Below are positions 1 through 8,952 of a DNA stretch of 64,000 bases, one piece after another (the stretch's first letter is position 1; every line of letters begins with the position of its first letter). The position numbers and the translations under genes were made by a program. This DNA comes from Planctomycetota bacterium. Its GTDB lineage: Bacteria > Planctomycetota > UBA11346. The stretch spans positions 807,125 to 871,124 of the forward strand of contig JADGDD010000001.1 in assembly GCA_016745075.1 (NCBI GenBank), written 5' to 3'. The notes beneath the pieces are model-generated. The model searched no databases. It saw only the letters and a program-made list of their open reading frames with translations, and had not been told where the DNA came from.

Positions 1-114
1 ACGCAAAAAGCAAGCCACACCGAGGTTTTCTCCTCTATAGAACCTCATTCTATTCACTTTAAACACATGGAACATCTTTCTATGCATGCCTATCAAGGTA
101 ATGATAACGAATAA
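1..114 (+). CDS. possible 3' end of a plus-strand gene cut by the window start
   Basis: Frame 1 is open from the first base to a TAA at 112-114, giving 37 residues, while the other two plus frames close within about 60 bases. The peptide is rich in His, Ser and Glu and matches no family I recognise. It may be the C-terminus of a gene that begins before the window, or a chance open frame. Nothing downstream is in operon spacing with it; the next gene is on the other strand. Confidence 0.25.
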   Translation, partial: TQKASHTEVFSSIEPHSIHFKHMEHLSMHAYQGNDNE

Positions 115-150
115 CACAACTTAAACCATTGATATCAGTAATGATACACA

Positions 151-867
151 CTAGAGGCGTAAGTCTTCATATCCCTCTTTGCAATGGCTACCATCACCAC
201 AGAGATAATACACGGGTGACCAATGCTGCTCCAAATCAATGTTGGTGGTAGCGGCATTAGCATACCGAATGGTATAACCAGATCGCCAGCGATTACTTTT
301 ATTCTCTTCACTACCGTGCAACAAGTAGGCATCATGCAAAGAAAAGCCACCTGGCGGAAGATTTATACACACCGTCGATGCTAACTCTTCTCCGCTTACT
401 GCTGACTGACCATTTAAGAGTGCGTGTCCCGTTTTTGCATCTGCGTCACGGGTATCATAGATTTTCTTATCAAGGTGGGTGCACGGAATAATCTGTAAAG
501 CACCATTTTCTGCATCGACTGTATCTAAAGCCAGCCAAACGGTTACTATATTATATCCTTTAATTGCATTCCAATAAGTAATATCTTGATGCCAGTACAC
601 CTGAAATCCGTCATGTGGCGGCTTAACAATGAGATGGCTCATCAACATCACAATCTCATTACAATTAAGTGCCTTGCACACTGCATTCAAAATAATGGGG
701 TGCCTACAACAGTCGAGCCAGACCTCTGCCTGTTCACTATGAATATGTGGTTCTGATAAACACTCTGGCCGCTCACCCTCACTCATATTTGCTATCATCA
801 TTTGCAGTGTATCATAATATAATTGCACATCTTTTGTAATGGTCTTCTGATTATTACAATGGTTCCA
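151..867 (-). pseudogene. 5'-truncated phytanoyl-CoA dioxygenase (PhyH)-like protein
   Basis: The product is a PhyH-type Fe(II)/2-oxoglutarate oxygenase. From a GTG at 828 it is 225 residues: the facial-triad HxD is visible as WHQD (about residues 80-82), the distal His at about 171 in LLHGSEEN, and the 2OG-binding Arg follows in NRWRSGY. Family members usually have about 270-290 residues, and the N-terminal 40-50 are missing here. The frame stays open upstream of the GTG to 867 but has no other start codon before an in-frame TAA at 868-870, and I see no ribosome site. It points away from an AraC gene that is also cut at its 5' end, so both probably lost their starts in one deletion. A short functional protein from the GTG cannot be excluded. 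Confidence 0.6.
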
Positions 868-1539
868 TTAATACCCCGCACTGGCTCATGCTTATAAGTC
901 ACACTGGTAACGGTATTGTTGATAACGGCCCACTTCATTATGAGCTTGCTGAGCAACAAGCTCTCTTGCTTACTCCTGCTGAGAACCGTCAATTTTTTCC
1001 ATCAGGAGAGAGTTGGGAATTATCTTGGGTTTATATTGATCCACCACGTTTCCGCTGTTCACTTGAACCACTCAGTAATGTTATCATTACGAGTCACACA
1101 TGCGGCGCTCTTCATAAACATTTTCAACTCATGTACCATCCAGCAACAATCTTTATCTTTGCACTACCTAGATATTGCAGAACAATTGATTCACGAGATA
1201 CTGACCACAAACCAACAAGATGCTGGCTGTGATGAATTATGGCACCACGTCGCCCAGCATCTGCACCATCCGTGGAGTAATGCCAACTTGGCAGCGTGGC
1301 TGAACCTTTCTCTTTCATCTTTTCAACGGCTCATGCGTAATTATTATGGACAAAGCGCCCGCCAACGACTCATAGAACTCCGCATGAATAAAGCCTCGTT
1401 ATTACTTCGACAAACAGATTACTCGCTTGATATTATTGCTGAGCACATTGGCTATAGCACTGCATTTATTTTTTCCAATGCTTTTAAAAAATGGTCTGGA
1501 AAAAGTCCAAAAGAATGGCGATTGAAGAATACGAACTGA
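840..1539 (+). pseudogene. frameshifted, 5'-truncated AraC-family regulator
   Basis: The sensor (cupin-like) half is read in the frame of the ATG at 888 and includes HYELAEQQALLLTP and SWELSWVYID. The C-terminal double helix-turn-helix is read in the frame +1 to it, with LAAWLNLSLSSFQRLM and IAEHIGYSTAFIFSNAFKKW. The switch lies between about 1130 and 1170, so a single-base insertion or equivalent change breaks the gene. The sensor frame is open back to 840 without a plausible start and lacks roughly 20-30 N-terminal residues. Together with the truncated oxygenase on the other strand this marks a decayed divergent regulator/target pair. A sequencing error could explain the frameshift but not the missing start. 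Confidence 0.65.
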
Positions 1540-1597
1540 ACATCGTTCAGAATATCTATCTTGCTAATAGCAACTTTCTCTTGTAGTTTTTTCTCAT

Positions 1598-2485
1598 ATG
1601 GAACATAAATTCACCCACTTTGCACTGCTCCAAGATGAGTCCCGCCAACAGCTCATTCGTTCCGGTTTAGACATAGAATTTTTTAAAGGGTTCACCTCCA
1701 AGGGTCTACTGCTTCATTCTCATGATGTGGTTGAGATAGGAATTATTCTCTCTGGGACCGGTGAGCACACAGGCGAATTTGGCTCTCATCCAATTGGCCC
1801 CGGCTCTGTCTGTGTTACTCATTATCATCAGGCGCATACCTACACCACTGATGGTATTGATATTATTAACGTCTATCTGGATCTTGAACGCTATCGTTTA
1901 CCCACTCTGAGCACTGCCGTACGTACTGTCTTACCACAATGGCTTCCTCTTCATCCTGATGTTGGCCATACTCAACGAAATCTTGTTCAATTTTCGGTTC
2001 CCGATGTACTACAGCTCAAAGGCATCCTTCGAACACTCCATACAGAAGTACATAGCACGGGTATTGGCCGAGATGAAGCCATTGAACACCTCTTTGCTAC
2101 TTTTCTTATCCATTGTTGTCGCCACTGGAATGGCGATAGTCATGTTGAGTTCTTGCCACACCACTCCCAACGCATTGAAACAGTACGCCGATTCATTGAT
2201 AACAACTATCAAGACCAACACAGCCTTGAGCAGCTTTCTGCCCAAGTACACATGACCACTCCATCATTCTGCCGTGCCTTTAAACGGCACACTGGAGAAA
2301 CCATTGTTTCCTATCGCAATAAGCGCAGACTTGAGCAAGCCTTACTTCAGTTGCGACAAAGTGATGTACACATATTAGACATCGCTCTTGATTGTGGATT
2401 CAACGATCTTTCTCATTTTAATAAATTATTTAAAACGATTATTGGCCAAACGCCACGACAATACAGAAAATACTGGCGACAATAA
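1598..2485 (+). CDS. AraC-family transcriptional regulator
   Basis: This is a 295-residue one-component regulator: an N-terminal cupin sensor (about 20-130, with LLHSHDVVEIGIILSGTGEH) followed by an AraC-type double HTH at about 195-293. Visible HTH signatures are LEQLSAQVHMTTPSFCRAFKRHTG and IALDCGFNDLSHFNKLFK, ending in the usual GQTPRQYRK. It lies between the broken AraC gene and the LacI/isomerase/kinase module, 215 bp ahead of the LacI gene. It may activate that sugar module or may have served the decayed oxygenase; the sequence does not decide. The family normally binds a sugar or related ligand through the cupin domain. Confidence 0.9.
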   Translation: MEHKFTHFALLQDESRQQLIRSGLDIEFFKGFTSKGLLLHSHDVVEIGIILSGTGEHTGEFGSHPIGPGSVCVTHYHQAHTYTTDGIDIINVYLDLERYRLPTLSTAVRTVLPQWLPLHPDVGHTQRNLVQFSVPDVLQLKGILRTLHTEVHSTGIGRDEAIEHLFATFLIHCCRHWNGDSHVEFLPHHSQRIETVRRFIDNNYQDQHSLEQLSAQVHMTTPSFCRAFKRHTGETIVSYRNKRRLEQALLQLRQSDVHILDIALDCGFNDLSHFNKLFKTIIGQTPRQYRKYWRQ

Positions 2486-2700
2486 GCTTTTCTCTCCGTG
2501 ACCAAACAAGCATCTACAAATGTTCGATTGAACAGCTCTGAATCACATATCACAAGACGCTTACGATAAGTCCTTACTAATCAGTCATCTATAAGATCAG
2601 ATGAGTACAAATAAGGTATTCGTAAATCTGCACATGATGTTACTGGTATAACCCAGTTCTTTTTTCTTGACTTTCCTCATATTTGCTAAATCGTTTCAGC

Positions 2701-3687
2701 ATGACAAAAGCAAAGAGGACATCACTAGCTATGATCGCTAAAGCCGCTGGCGTATCAGTAACCACGGCAAGCCTTGTTCTCAATAAAAAAAGTGAGCAAC
2801 ACAGAATAAAAGAGGACACACGCATACGCGTCGAACAAATTGCTAAGAAAATGGATTACCAACCGCATGCACATGCACAGGCCCTGCGTACACAGTTAAG
2901 CAAAGTCATTGGTCTCATTGTCCCAGATCTCACCAACACCTTTGCGGCCCAAGTTGCAAATGCCCTTGAAGCCATCTCTCGAGAACATGGCTACCTCCTC
3001 TTAATTGCAGATTCCCATGATGATACTCAAACCGAACGACACATTCTTAAGCATTTTAAAGCACGCGGCGCAGATGGCCTTATTATAGCATCTAGCGACC
3101 CCGACTTACATACAACGGTTAACCTGCCATTTGTCCAACTAGACAGAAACATAGCAGATTGCTCCGCTCCATGCGTAGACAGCAATAACGAAATAGCCAC
3201 ACACCAACTCATCACAAATTTATTAGACACTGGGTTTTATCAGACCGCCCCCATTTTTATTGGTGGCCTCCCATCACTCTCAACCAATAAACAGCGATGG
3301 ACTGGCTTTTCTACCGCTCTACAAATAAACGGTATGCAGCCACATAAATTGGAAAAAGATTTTAGCACGCAGTGGGGATACGATGCTATGAAACAACTCT
3401 CTATTGATGACAACACTCCCTGCTCCTTGTTCACCGCTTCTATGTCTATCTTAGAAGGAGTGCTTCGTTACCTGAGCACACATGGCGGCCTGCATGAGAA
3501 CCACCGTTTAGCGACTTTTGATAACCATCCGCTCCTAGATATTTTACCCATTCGCATTCCGTCTATCCAACAAAATTATACACAACTAGCCCATCACGCT
3601 TTTGAACAACTCATCGCCTGTATGCATAAACAACCAACCTCTAACCATACCATTTTTTCAACCATCAACTATAGACTCCCGTATTAA
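2701..3687 (+). CDS. LacI-family transcriptional regulator
   Basis: A 328-residue LacI-type repressor. The N-terminal HTH and hinge helix (about 5-60: LAMIAKAAGVSVTTASLVLN, then YQPHAHAQAL) precede a periplasmic-binding-protein-like effector domain starting at KVIGLIVPDL. ATG at 2701 is chosen because it places the HTH at the usual distance from the N-terminus; an in-frame TTG lies six codons upstream. It is the first gene of an apparent operon: the isomerase starts 11 bp after its stop with an AAGGA ribosome site in between. A regulator co-transcribed with sugar enzymes suggests local sugar-responsive control. Confidence 0.9.
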   Translation: MTKAKRTSLAMIAKAAGVSVTTASLVLNKKSEQHRIKEDTRIRVEQIAKKMDYQPHAHAQALRTQLSKVIGLIVPDLTNTFAAQVANALEAISREHGYLLLIADSHDDTQTERHILKHFKARGADGLIIASSDPDLHTTVNLPFVQLDRNIADCSAPCVDSNNEIATHQLITNLLDTGFYQTAPIFIGGLPSLSTNKQRWTGFSTALQINGMQPHKLEKDFSTQWGYDAMKQLSIDDNTPCSLFTASMSILEGVLRYLSTHGGLHENHRLATFDNHPLLDILPIRIPSIQQNYTQLAHHAFEQLIACMHKQPTSNHTIFSTINYRLPY

Positions 3688-3698
3688 AGGATTTCAAC

Positions 3699-5369
3699 AT
3701 GACTCTACTCTCAGCCGTTCAGCAACAATTTCCAAATGCTGCGATCCCGCAACCTCCTACTATTGAGAATGTTCCTGCTCATCAGATATTAGTCTGCACC
3801 AACGGTGATTTACGGGAAGTTGCGAATGTCACCTGTTGGGACGTTCAACAAAGTTTTGAACAAAAACTAGAAGCCGCTCTCGAGCACATTAGTGACAAAA
3901 CGGTACAACGTGTACATCCTGTTAAAGAAACACATGGCTTTATTGGTTCACAACGAGAAGGCTCTGACGCTTTTATGCAAGTCGATCAACATGCACCGTT
4001 AATCGTCTTGCTGACCTCATGGCAATATTCACATCATGTAGCCCCATCATTAGTTCACCATAAAGGCCCCCTGCTTATCCTCGCAAATTTTGATGGTACA
4101 TGGCCGGGTTTAGTTGGCGCTCTCAATCTCTGCGGTACGCTTACCAGCCTAGAACGCTCCTACTCTCGCCTATGGTCAACTGATTTTACTGATGATTTCT
4201 TTTATGCAGGACTACAAGAATTTATCGAAAAAGGCACCGTTACTCATAATACCGACCACCTCCAACTGATAGATAACCAGCACCCACTGTATAGCACTGA
4301 AGCAGGGCAATTTGGCCAATACATGGGCGAGTATATCCTTCGTCATAAAGAAATAATGGGGCTTTGTGATAACTTCTGCATGGGCATGATTAATGGTGTT
4401 TTTCCACAAAAAGCTTTGTGCGATATTGGCATTCCCATGGAAGGGCTATCACAATCCTCACTGCTACATGAAATGTCTCTTGTTCCACAAGCTCTGCGTG
4501 AAGAATGTCTTCAGTGGTATCAAGATAATGGCATGACATTCGATTTTGGTACTGATCATGAAAGTGAATTAACACGCGAACAAGTGCTGGACCAATGTGC
4601 TATGCTTATTGCCGCAGCACGTATGACTGAACGCTTTGGTCTAAGCGCAATCGGTATTCAATACCAACAAGGCCTCAAAGATAGCTGCGCTGCTTCAGAC
4701 TTTGCAGAAGGTGCACTTGGCTCTACAGCACGATTCCCTATTCCAAACGAAAACGGAGATATTATTCGTGCAGGTAAACCAATTCCCGCTATTAATGAAG
4801 TTGATATGGGAACCGGCATTCCACAAATAATGCTCTTTCGTTTATTAGACAGCCTTGGCCTTCCTTCAGAAACAACTTTACACGACATTCGCTGGGGAAG
4901 CGTTTATAAAGACACTTTCTATTGGGATTTTGAAATTTCTGGCAACGTCCCATTTGAACACCTGAAAGGCGGCGTAGCTGGAGCAACCGGCTACCGCCAA
5001 CCAGCCATGTATTTTGCCAAAGGCGGCTCTACCATTTCTGGCCAATGCAAAGCTGGAGTATTTATTTGGGCACGCGCACATTATGAAGGCACCACCGTGC
5101 ACATGCACATTGGAACTGGCTCAGCCGTAGAATTACCAGAAGAAGAATTTCAGCGCCGTCTGAATTCAACTACATCAGTCTGGCCACTCATGAACGTAGA
5201 ATTGCACGGTGTTGGTCGTGATCAGCTTATGGCAACGCACGAAAGTAACCACATTACCGTTGCCTATGTTGACGAAGTACAGCTCGGATGGATTACCTCA
5301 GCCTTTGCCGCCATGGCGCTGCGCCAAGGCATGGCTGTTACCCTTGTTGGTGATGTTCGTATTTCATAA
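3699..5369 (+). CDS. L-fucose/L-arabinose isomerase-family protein
   Basis: A 556-residue cytoplasmic protein of the fucose isomerase-like fold. Recognisable stretches are LCDNFCMGMINGVFP and IGIPMEGLSQSSLLHEMS in the middle domain, GLSAIGIQYQQGLKD, and GVAGATGYRQPAMYFAKGG in the C-terminal domain. It follows the LacI gene and is followed 29 bp later by a ribulokinase. In that context it most likely isomerises an aldose to the ketose that the kinase phosphorylates; L-arabinose to L-ribulose is the simplest reading, although the sequence family is nearer to fucose isomerase than to classical AraA. Family assignment is firm; substrate is inferred. Confidence 0.8.
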   Translation: MTLLSAVQQQFPNAAIPQPPTIENVPAHQILVCTNGDLREVANVTCWDVQQSFEQKLEAALEHISDKTVQRVHPVKETHGFIGSQREGSDAFMQVDQHAPLIVLLTSWQYSHHVAPSLVHHKGPLLILANFDGTWPGLVGALNLCGTLTSLERSYSRLWSTDFTDDFFYAGLQEFIEKGTVTHNTDHLQLIDNQHPLYSTEAGQFGQYMGEYILRHKEIMGLCDNFCMGMINGVFPQKALCDIGIPMEGLSQSSLLHEMSLVPQALREECLQWYQDNGMTFDFGTDHESELTREQVLDQCAMLIAAARMTERFGLSAIGIQYQQGLKDSCAASDFAEGALGSTARFPIPNENGDIIRAGKPIPAINEVDMGTGIPQIMLFRLLDSLGLPSETTLHDIRWGSVYKDTFYWDFEISGNVPFEHLKGGVAGATGYRQPAMYFAKGGSTISGQCKAGVFIWARAHYEGTTVHMHIGTGSAVELPEEEFQRRLNSTTSVWPLMNVELHGVGRDQLMATHESNHITVAYVDEVQLGWITSAFAAMALRQGMAVTLVGDVRIS

Positions 5370-5398
5370 GAGAATACTATTGTAGAGAAAGGTCTCGT

Positions 5399-6973
5399 AT
5401 GTTTAGCATTGGTTTAGATTATGGCAGTGATTCTGCTCGGGCTGTTATTGTTGACACAAAAAATGGGCAAGTTGTTGGCACTGCGGTTGCCGCTTATCCT
5501 CGTTGGGCAGAAGGAAAATACTGTGAACCAACAGCACAGCAATTTCGCCAACACCCGCAAGATTATATTGACGTGTTAATCGAAACCGTCAGCAACGCCC
5601 TCAAACAAGCTCCAGCGGGCGCTGCTGAACAAATATGTGGCATTGGCATTGATACCACAGGCTCTACACCTGTAGCTGTTACCGAAGACGGCACACCCTT
5701 AGGACTGACCCCCGCCTTCACAGAAAACCCCAACGCATTGTTTGTACTCTGGAAAGATCATACTGCACATGCAGAATCTGACCGCATTAATGAACTTGCA
5801 CACAACGGCACTTATACCGACTATACAGCCTACTCTGGGGGTATTCATTCTCCTGAATGGTTCTGGGCAAAAGCTGCCCACATTTTAAATACAGATAGCG
5901 CTGTTCGAGAAGCAACATTCTCCTTTGTTGAGCATTGTGATTGGCTGCCAGCGGTACTCTGTGGCAACACCAACCCCCTCACAATCAAACTCAGCCGTTG
6001 CACAAGTGGTCACAAAGCCCTCTGGCACAGTGACTGGGATGGTGCGCCTTCAGATGCGTTCCTTACCGATGTCTGCCCACATCTTGCAGGCATGCGTAAT
6101 AGAATGTCGCAAGAAACACATACGAGTGACACCCCAGCAGGTACACTTTGTGAGACATGGGCACAACAACTTGGCTTACCAATCGGCATTCCTGTGTGTG
6201 TGGGTATGCTTGATGCCCACATGGGAGCAGTTGGCGCTAGTGCTCAAGCTGGATCTTGGTGCAAAGTTATTGGCACCTCTACCTGTGATATGGTCGTTGC
6301 TGAAGGCCAACCAGATATCATTCCTGGTATTTGCGGACAGGTGGATGGCTCCATCATCCCTGATGCAGTCGGTCTAGAAGCTGGCCAAGCTGCCTTTGGT
6401 GATATTTTCGCATGGTTCCAAACATTATTAAGCTGGGGTTGTTCAGACCGTGAACGGCAGTCAGCTTTACTCGGCAAGCTTTCACAAGCCGCTGAAAAAT
6501 TACCAATAGGAGCTCATGGTGTTGCGGCAGTCGATTGGTTTAACGGCAGACGCTCTCCTGATGTAGATCCTTCTGCACGTGGTGCCCTTTCTGGTTTACA
6601 ACTTGGCTCTGATGCACCAGCCGTATTTCGTGCTTTAGTAGAATCTGCCGCTTTCGGTTCACGTGCCATTCAAGAACGCTTCGCAGCACATGGCGTTCAC
6701 AGCAACCGCATCATTGCCCTTGGTGGCATTGCACAAAAATCACCGTTCATTATGCAAATTCTTGCTGATGTCCTGCGTTGTCAGATTGCCGTTAGTGATA
6801 GTGATCAAACTTGTGCACTTGGCGCAGCTATGTTTGCCGCGGTTGCCAGCAAACAACAGGACAATCTCCAAGCCGCACAAGAACAGATGGGCGCAGGCAT
6901 AGCCGCAAATTATTATCCACAAGAGGAGAATAGTCAGCAGTATGATGTGCTTTATCAACATTATTGCCGCTGA
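5399..6973 (+). CDS. araB: ribulokinase (FGGY carbohydrate kinase)
   Basis: A 524-residue FGGY-family kinase. The N-terminal phosphate loop GLDYGSDSARAVIVD and the segment GIGIDTTGSTPVAV are typical of ribulokinase, and the C-terminal domain has GTSTCDMVVAEG, EAGQAAFGDIFAWF and an ALGGIAQKSPF ATP-site segment. The usual reaction is ATP-dependent phosphorylation of L-ribulose to L-ribulose 5-phosphate. A GAGAAAGG ribosome site precedes the ATG. It closes the LacI-isomerase-kinase operon; no epimerase (AraD) is present nearby, so that step must be encoded elsewhere. Its 3' end overlaps the convergent AraC gene by 13 bp. Other FGGY pentulose substrates are possible. Confidence 0.88.
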   Translation: MFSIGLDYGSDSARAVIVDTKNGQVVGTAVAAYPRWAEGKYCEPTAQQFRQHPQDYIDVLIETVSNALKQAPAGAAEQICGIGIDTTGSTPVAVTEDGTPLGLTPAFTENPNALFVLWKDHTAHAESDRINELAHNGTYTDYTAYSGGIHSPEWFWAKAAHILNTDSAVREATFSFVEHCDWLPAVLCGNTNPLTIKLSRCTSGHKALWHSDWDGAPSDAFLTDVCPHLAGMRNRMSQETHTSDTPAGTLCETWAQQLGLPIGIPVCVGMLDAHMGAVGASAQAGSWCKVIGTSTCDMVVAEGQPDIIPGICGQVDGSIIPDAVGLEAGQAAFGDIFAWFQTLLSWGCSDRERQSALLGKLSQAAEKLPIGAHGVAAVDWFNGRRSPDVDPSARGALSGLQLGSDAPAVFRALVESAAFGSRAIQERFAAHGVHSNRIIALGGIAQKSPFIMQILADVLRCQIAVSDSDQTCALGAAMFAAVASKQQDNLQAAQEQMGAGIAANYYPQEENSQQYDVLYQHYCR

Positions 6974-7806
6974 CTACTCCGAAACTCCCGTGGTGTCATA
7001 TTCTGCAAAGAGCGAAAGATGCGATTAAAATTAGATAAGTTATTAAACCCAGATTCGTAACAAATATCAATAATCGCATCATCGCTTAGCGCCAAACGTT
7101 CACAGGAAAAACCAATGCGTAATTCCTGAAGATAACGGCTAAAGGTTTTACCAATGGCCTGCCTGAAGAAACGGCTAAAACCACTGCGAGACATTTCCAC
7201 GTAAGCAGCAACATCATCTTGTTTCACATCTTCTTTGAAATGTTCAAGTAAATATCGTTGAACCGTATCTATGCGACGTTGTTGTGTACCGTCTGTTTTC
7301 GGCCGTTTATAATAAGCGCTGGCAAGAACATCATACGGCAATTCAGAAAAATTACGTAATAAAGCCAACATAGATTGAAGACGCGTAAACGAATCTTGTG
7401 TCTCTAAGGCAATAATATTCTTGATGATTTCTGTTGATTCTGAGAAAAAAATACCTCGCATTGTTTCAGTGAAAAAAGTCTGTAAAGACTTGAGCTCTGG
7501 TAAAGCCTGCTGCCATAACACCAAACGTTCTGTCGGAATTTGAATAACGATGGCATCCATTCGCATATCTTCCGAAAAAGTTAGCCACATATGTGGAATG
7601 CCTGGTCCAAGCAAAACAACATCGCCATTATTATAATAGGAAACATGATCACCAATAAAACGTTGCCCTTGCCCATGCAAAATAACCGTCAACTCGTAGG
7701 CATCGTGCACGTGTAGAATGCCTTCATGGTGACCATCACTACACCAATGCATAAAGGCAAACGATGAGTCTTTATCCTCAACAACCCACTCTTTGTCCAA
7801 TTTCAT
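6961..7806 (-). CDS. AraC-family transcriptional regulator
   Basis: A 281-residue regulator with an N-terminal cupin sensor (ILHVHDAYELTVILHG, GDVVLLGPGIPHMW) and a C-terminal double HTH (about 178-280: VAAYVEMSRSGFSRFFRQAIG, ICYESGFNNLSNFNRIFR, MTPREFR). It is divergent from the UroD-family gene across roughly 90 bp, the classic layout in which an AraC protein controls its neighbour, and its 3' end overlaps the ribulokinase 3' end by 13 bp. The cupin His residues (H32, H34, H72 region) suggest a small-molecule or metal site. The ligand is unknown. Confidence 0.9.
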   Translation of the reverse strand: MKLDKEWVVEDKDSSFAFMHWCSDGHHEGILHVHDAYELTVILHGQGQRFIGDHVSYYNNGDVVLLGPGIPHMWLTFSEDMRMDAIVIQIPTERLVLWQQALPELKSLQTFFTETMRGIFFSESTEIIKNIIALETQDSFTRLQSMLALLRNFSELPYDVLASAYYKRPKTDGTQQRRIDTVQRYLLEHFKEDVKQDDVAAYVEMSRSGFSRFFRQAIGKTFSRYLQELRIGFSCERLALSDDAIIDICYESGFNNLSNFNRIFRSLQNMTPREFRSSQRQ

Positions 7807-7894
7807 GTTACAATACTATTAGTTTATGCCACAGAACAAGAAGCAGACCGTCTCCAAGCTCAGTATAGTGTAACAATCAACCATGGAGAAGATC

Positions 7895-8914
7895 ATGCAG
7901 AAACCAGACTTCAACCGCCTTCTTAAGGTCCTCAAGCGAGAACCAACAGAAAGCCCTGTACTCTTTGAATTCATTATTGATTCAACCCATATTAAAGAAC
8001 TCTGCGGAGATGCATGGCTAGAAGAAACAGATAAGATAACAGCATGTCGTAATCTTATCACCGGATTCCAACGTGGTGGCTACGATTACACGGTTATCGG
8101 CCCGTGGGTGATAGATCTGTTCTCATTTCCCGGCGGCCTTACTGATGAAGACACTAAAGCGGCAAGTTCAGGACAAGCCCACTGCGGAGTTTTTAATGAC
8201 GAAGAAGGGTTCCTTGCTTATGAATGGCCAGACCCAGATGCCTGCCCATATCAGATACTTGAAGAAGCCGCCACCTATTTACCAGACGGCATGAAACTTA
8301 TCATTCCCGGTCCTGGTGGAGTCCTTGAAAACATCACATCACTAGTGGGCTATGAAGATCTCTGTATGATGCTCTTTGATGAACCAGAACTTGTTACAAG
8401 AATTGTTGATGCAATTGGCTCACGTATGTATCGCTATTACGAAAATATTTTGAAAATAGATGCCGTTGGCGCAGTTTTCGTAAATGATGATTGGGGCTTC
8501 AAAACACAAACCATGATCAGCCATGACGACCTCCGCACATATATTATGCCATGGCATAAAAAGTTTGTTGATCTTATTCATGAACAGGGCCGCCCTGCTT
8601 TACTCCACTCCTGCGGTAACCTCGCGCCAATTATGGACGACATTATCAACATTGGTTACGATGGTAAACATAGCTATGAAGACACCATCACCCCAGTAGA
8701 AGAAGCCTATCATTTATGGGGTGACCGCATAGCCATACTTGGCGGCCTTGATGTCAACTATCTATGTACTACAGAAAACAAAGACATCACCCACCGAGCA
8801 CAAAATATTCTCGAGCAAACAAAAGAAGGTGGATACGCCCTCGGTTCAGGAAATTCTGTCACGTATTACATCCCAAAGGATAAATATCAGGCAATGACAT
8901 GTGCGGTACGGTAA
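7895..8914 (+). CDS. UroD/MtaA-family protein (uroporphyrinogen decarboxylase-like methyltransferase fold)
   Basis: About 339 residues. The segment LLHSCGNLAPIMDDI carries the His and Cys that bind zinc in MtaA/MtbA-type corrinoid:thiol methyltransferases, and GLDVNYLC and the C-terminal GYALGSGNSVTYYIP are typical of this broad family. The start at 7895 has a GGAG site six bases upstream; an in-frame ATG at 7883 gives four more residues. True HemE is unlikely, since no haem genes are near and expansions of this family with unknown role are common in the PVC group. Divergent from an AraC gene, so probably induced by a small carbon compound. No corrinoid protein is encoded nearby, so the reaction is open. 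Confidence 0.8.
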   Translation: MQKPDFNRLLKVLKREPTESPVLFEFIIDSTHIKELCGDAWLEETDKITACRNLITGFQRGGYDYTVIGPWVIDLFSFPGGLTDEDTKAASSGQAHCGVFNDEEGFLAYEWPDPDACPYQILEEAATYLPDGMKLIIPGPGGVLENITSLVGYEDLCMMLFDEPELVTRIVDAIGSRMYRYYENILKIDAVGAVFVNDDWGFKTQTMISHDDLRTYIMPWHKKFVDLIHEQGRPALLHSCGNLAPIMDDIINIGYDGKHSYEDTITPVEEAYHLWGDRIAILGGLDVNYLCTTENKDITHRAQNILEQTKEGGYALGSGNSVTYYIPKDKYQAMTCAVR

Positions 8915-8952
8915 CGTACTCAAGAAAACAGTCCCCCCAAAGTCCGTATCTT

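Noticed and set aside
916-1130. N-terminal half of the plus-strand frame starting at 916 as a real protein start
   Set aside because: In this stretch the family-like sensor residues are in the frame of the ATG at 888; the 916 frame becomes AraC-like only after about 1160, so this is a frameshift, not a separate gene.
3699-5369. Calling the isomerase fucI
   Set aside because: No fuculokinase or fuculose-phosphate aldolase is present; the partner is a ribulokinase, so substrate is left open.
7883-8914. Calling the UroD-family gene hemE
   Set aside because: The zinc-binding His/Cys segment and the AraC-linked, haem-free context fit the MtaA/UroD-like expansion rather than haem synthesis.
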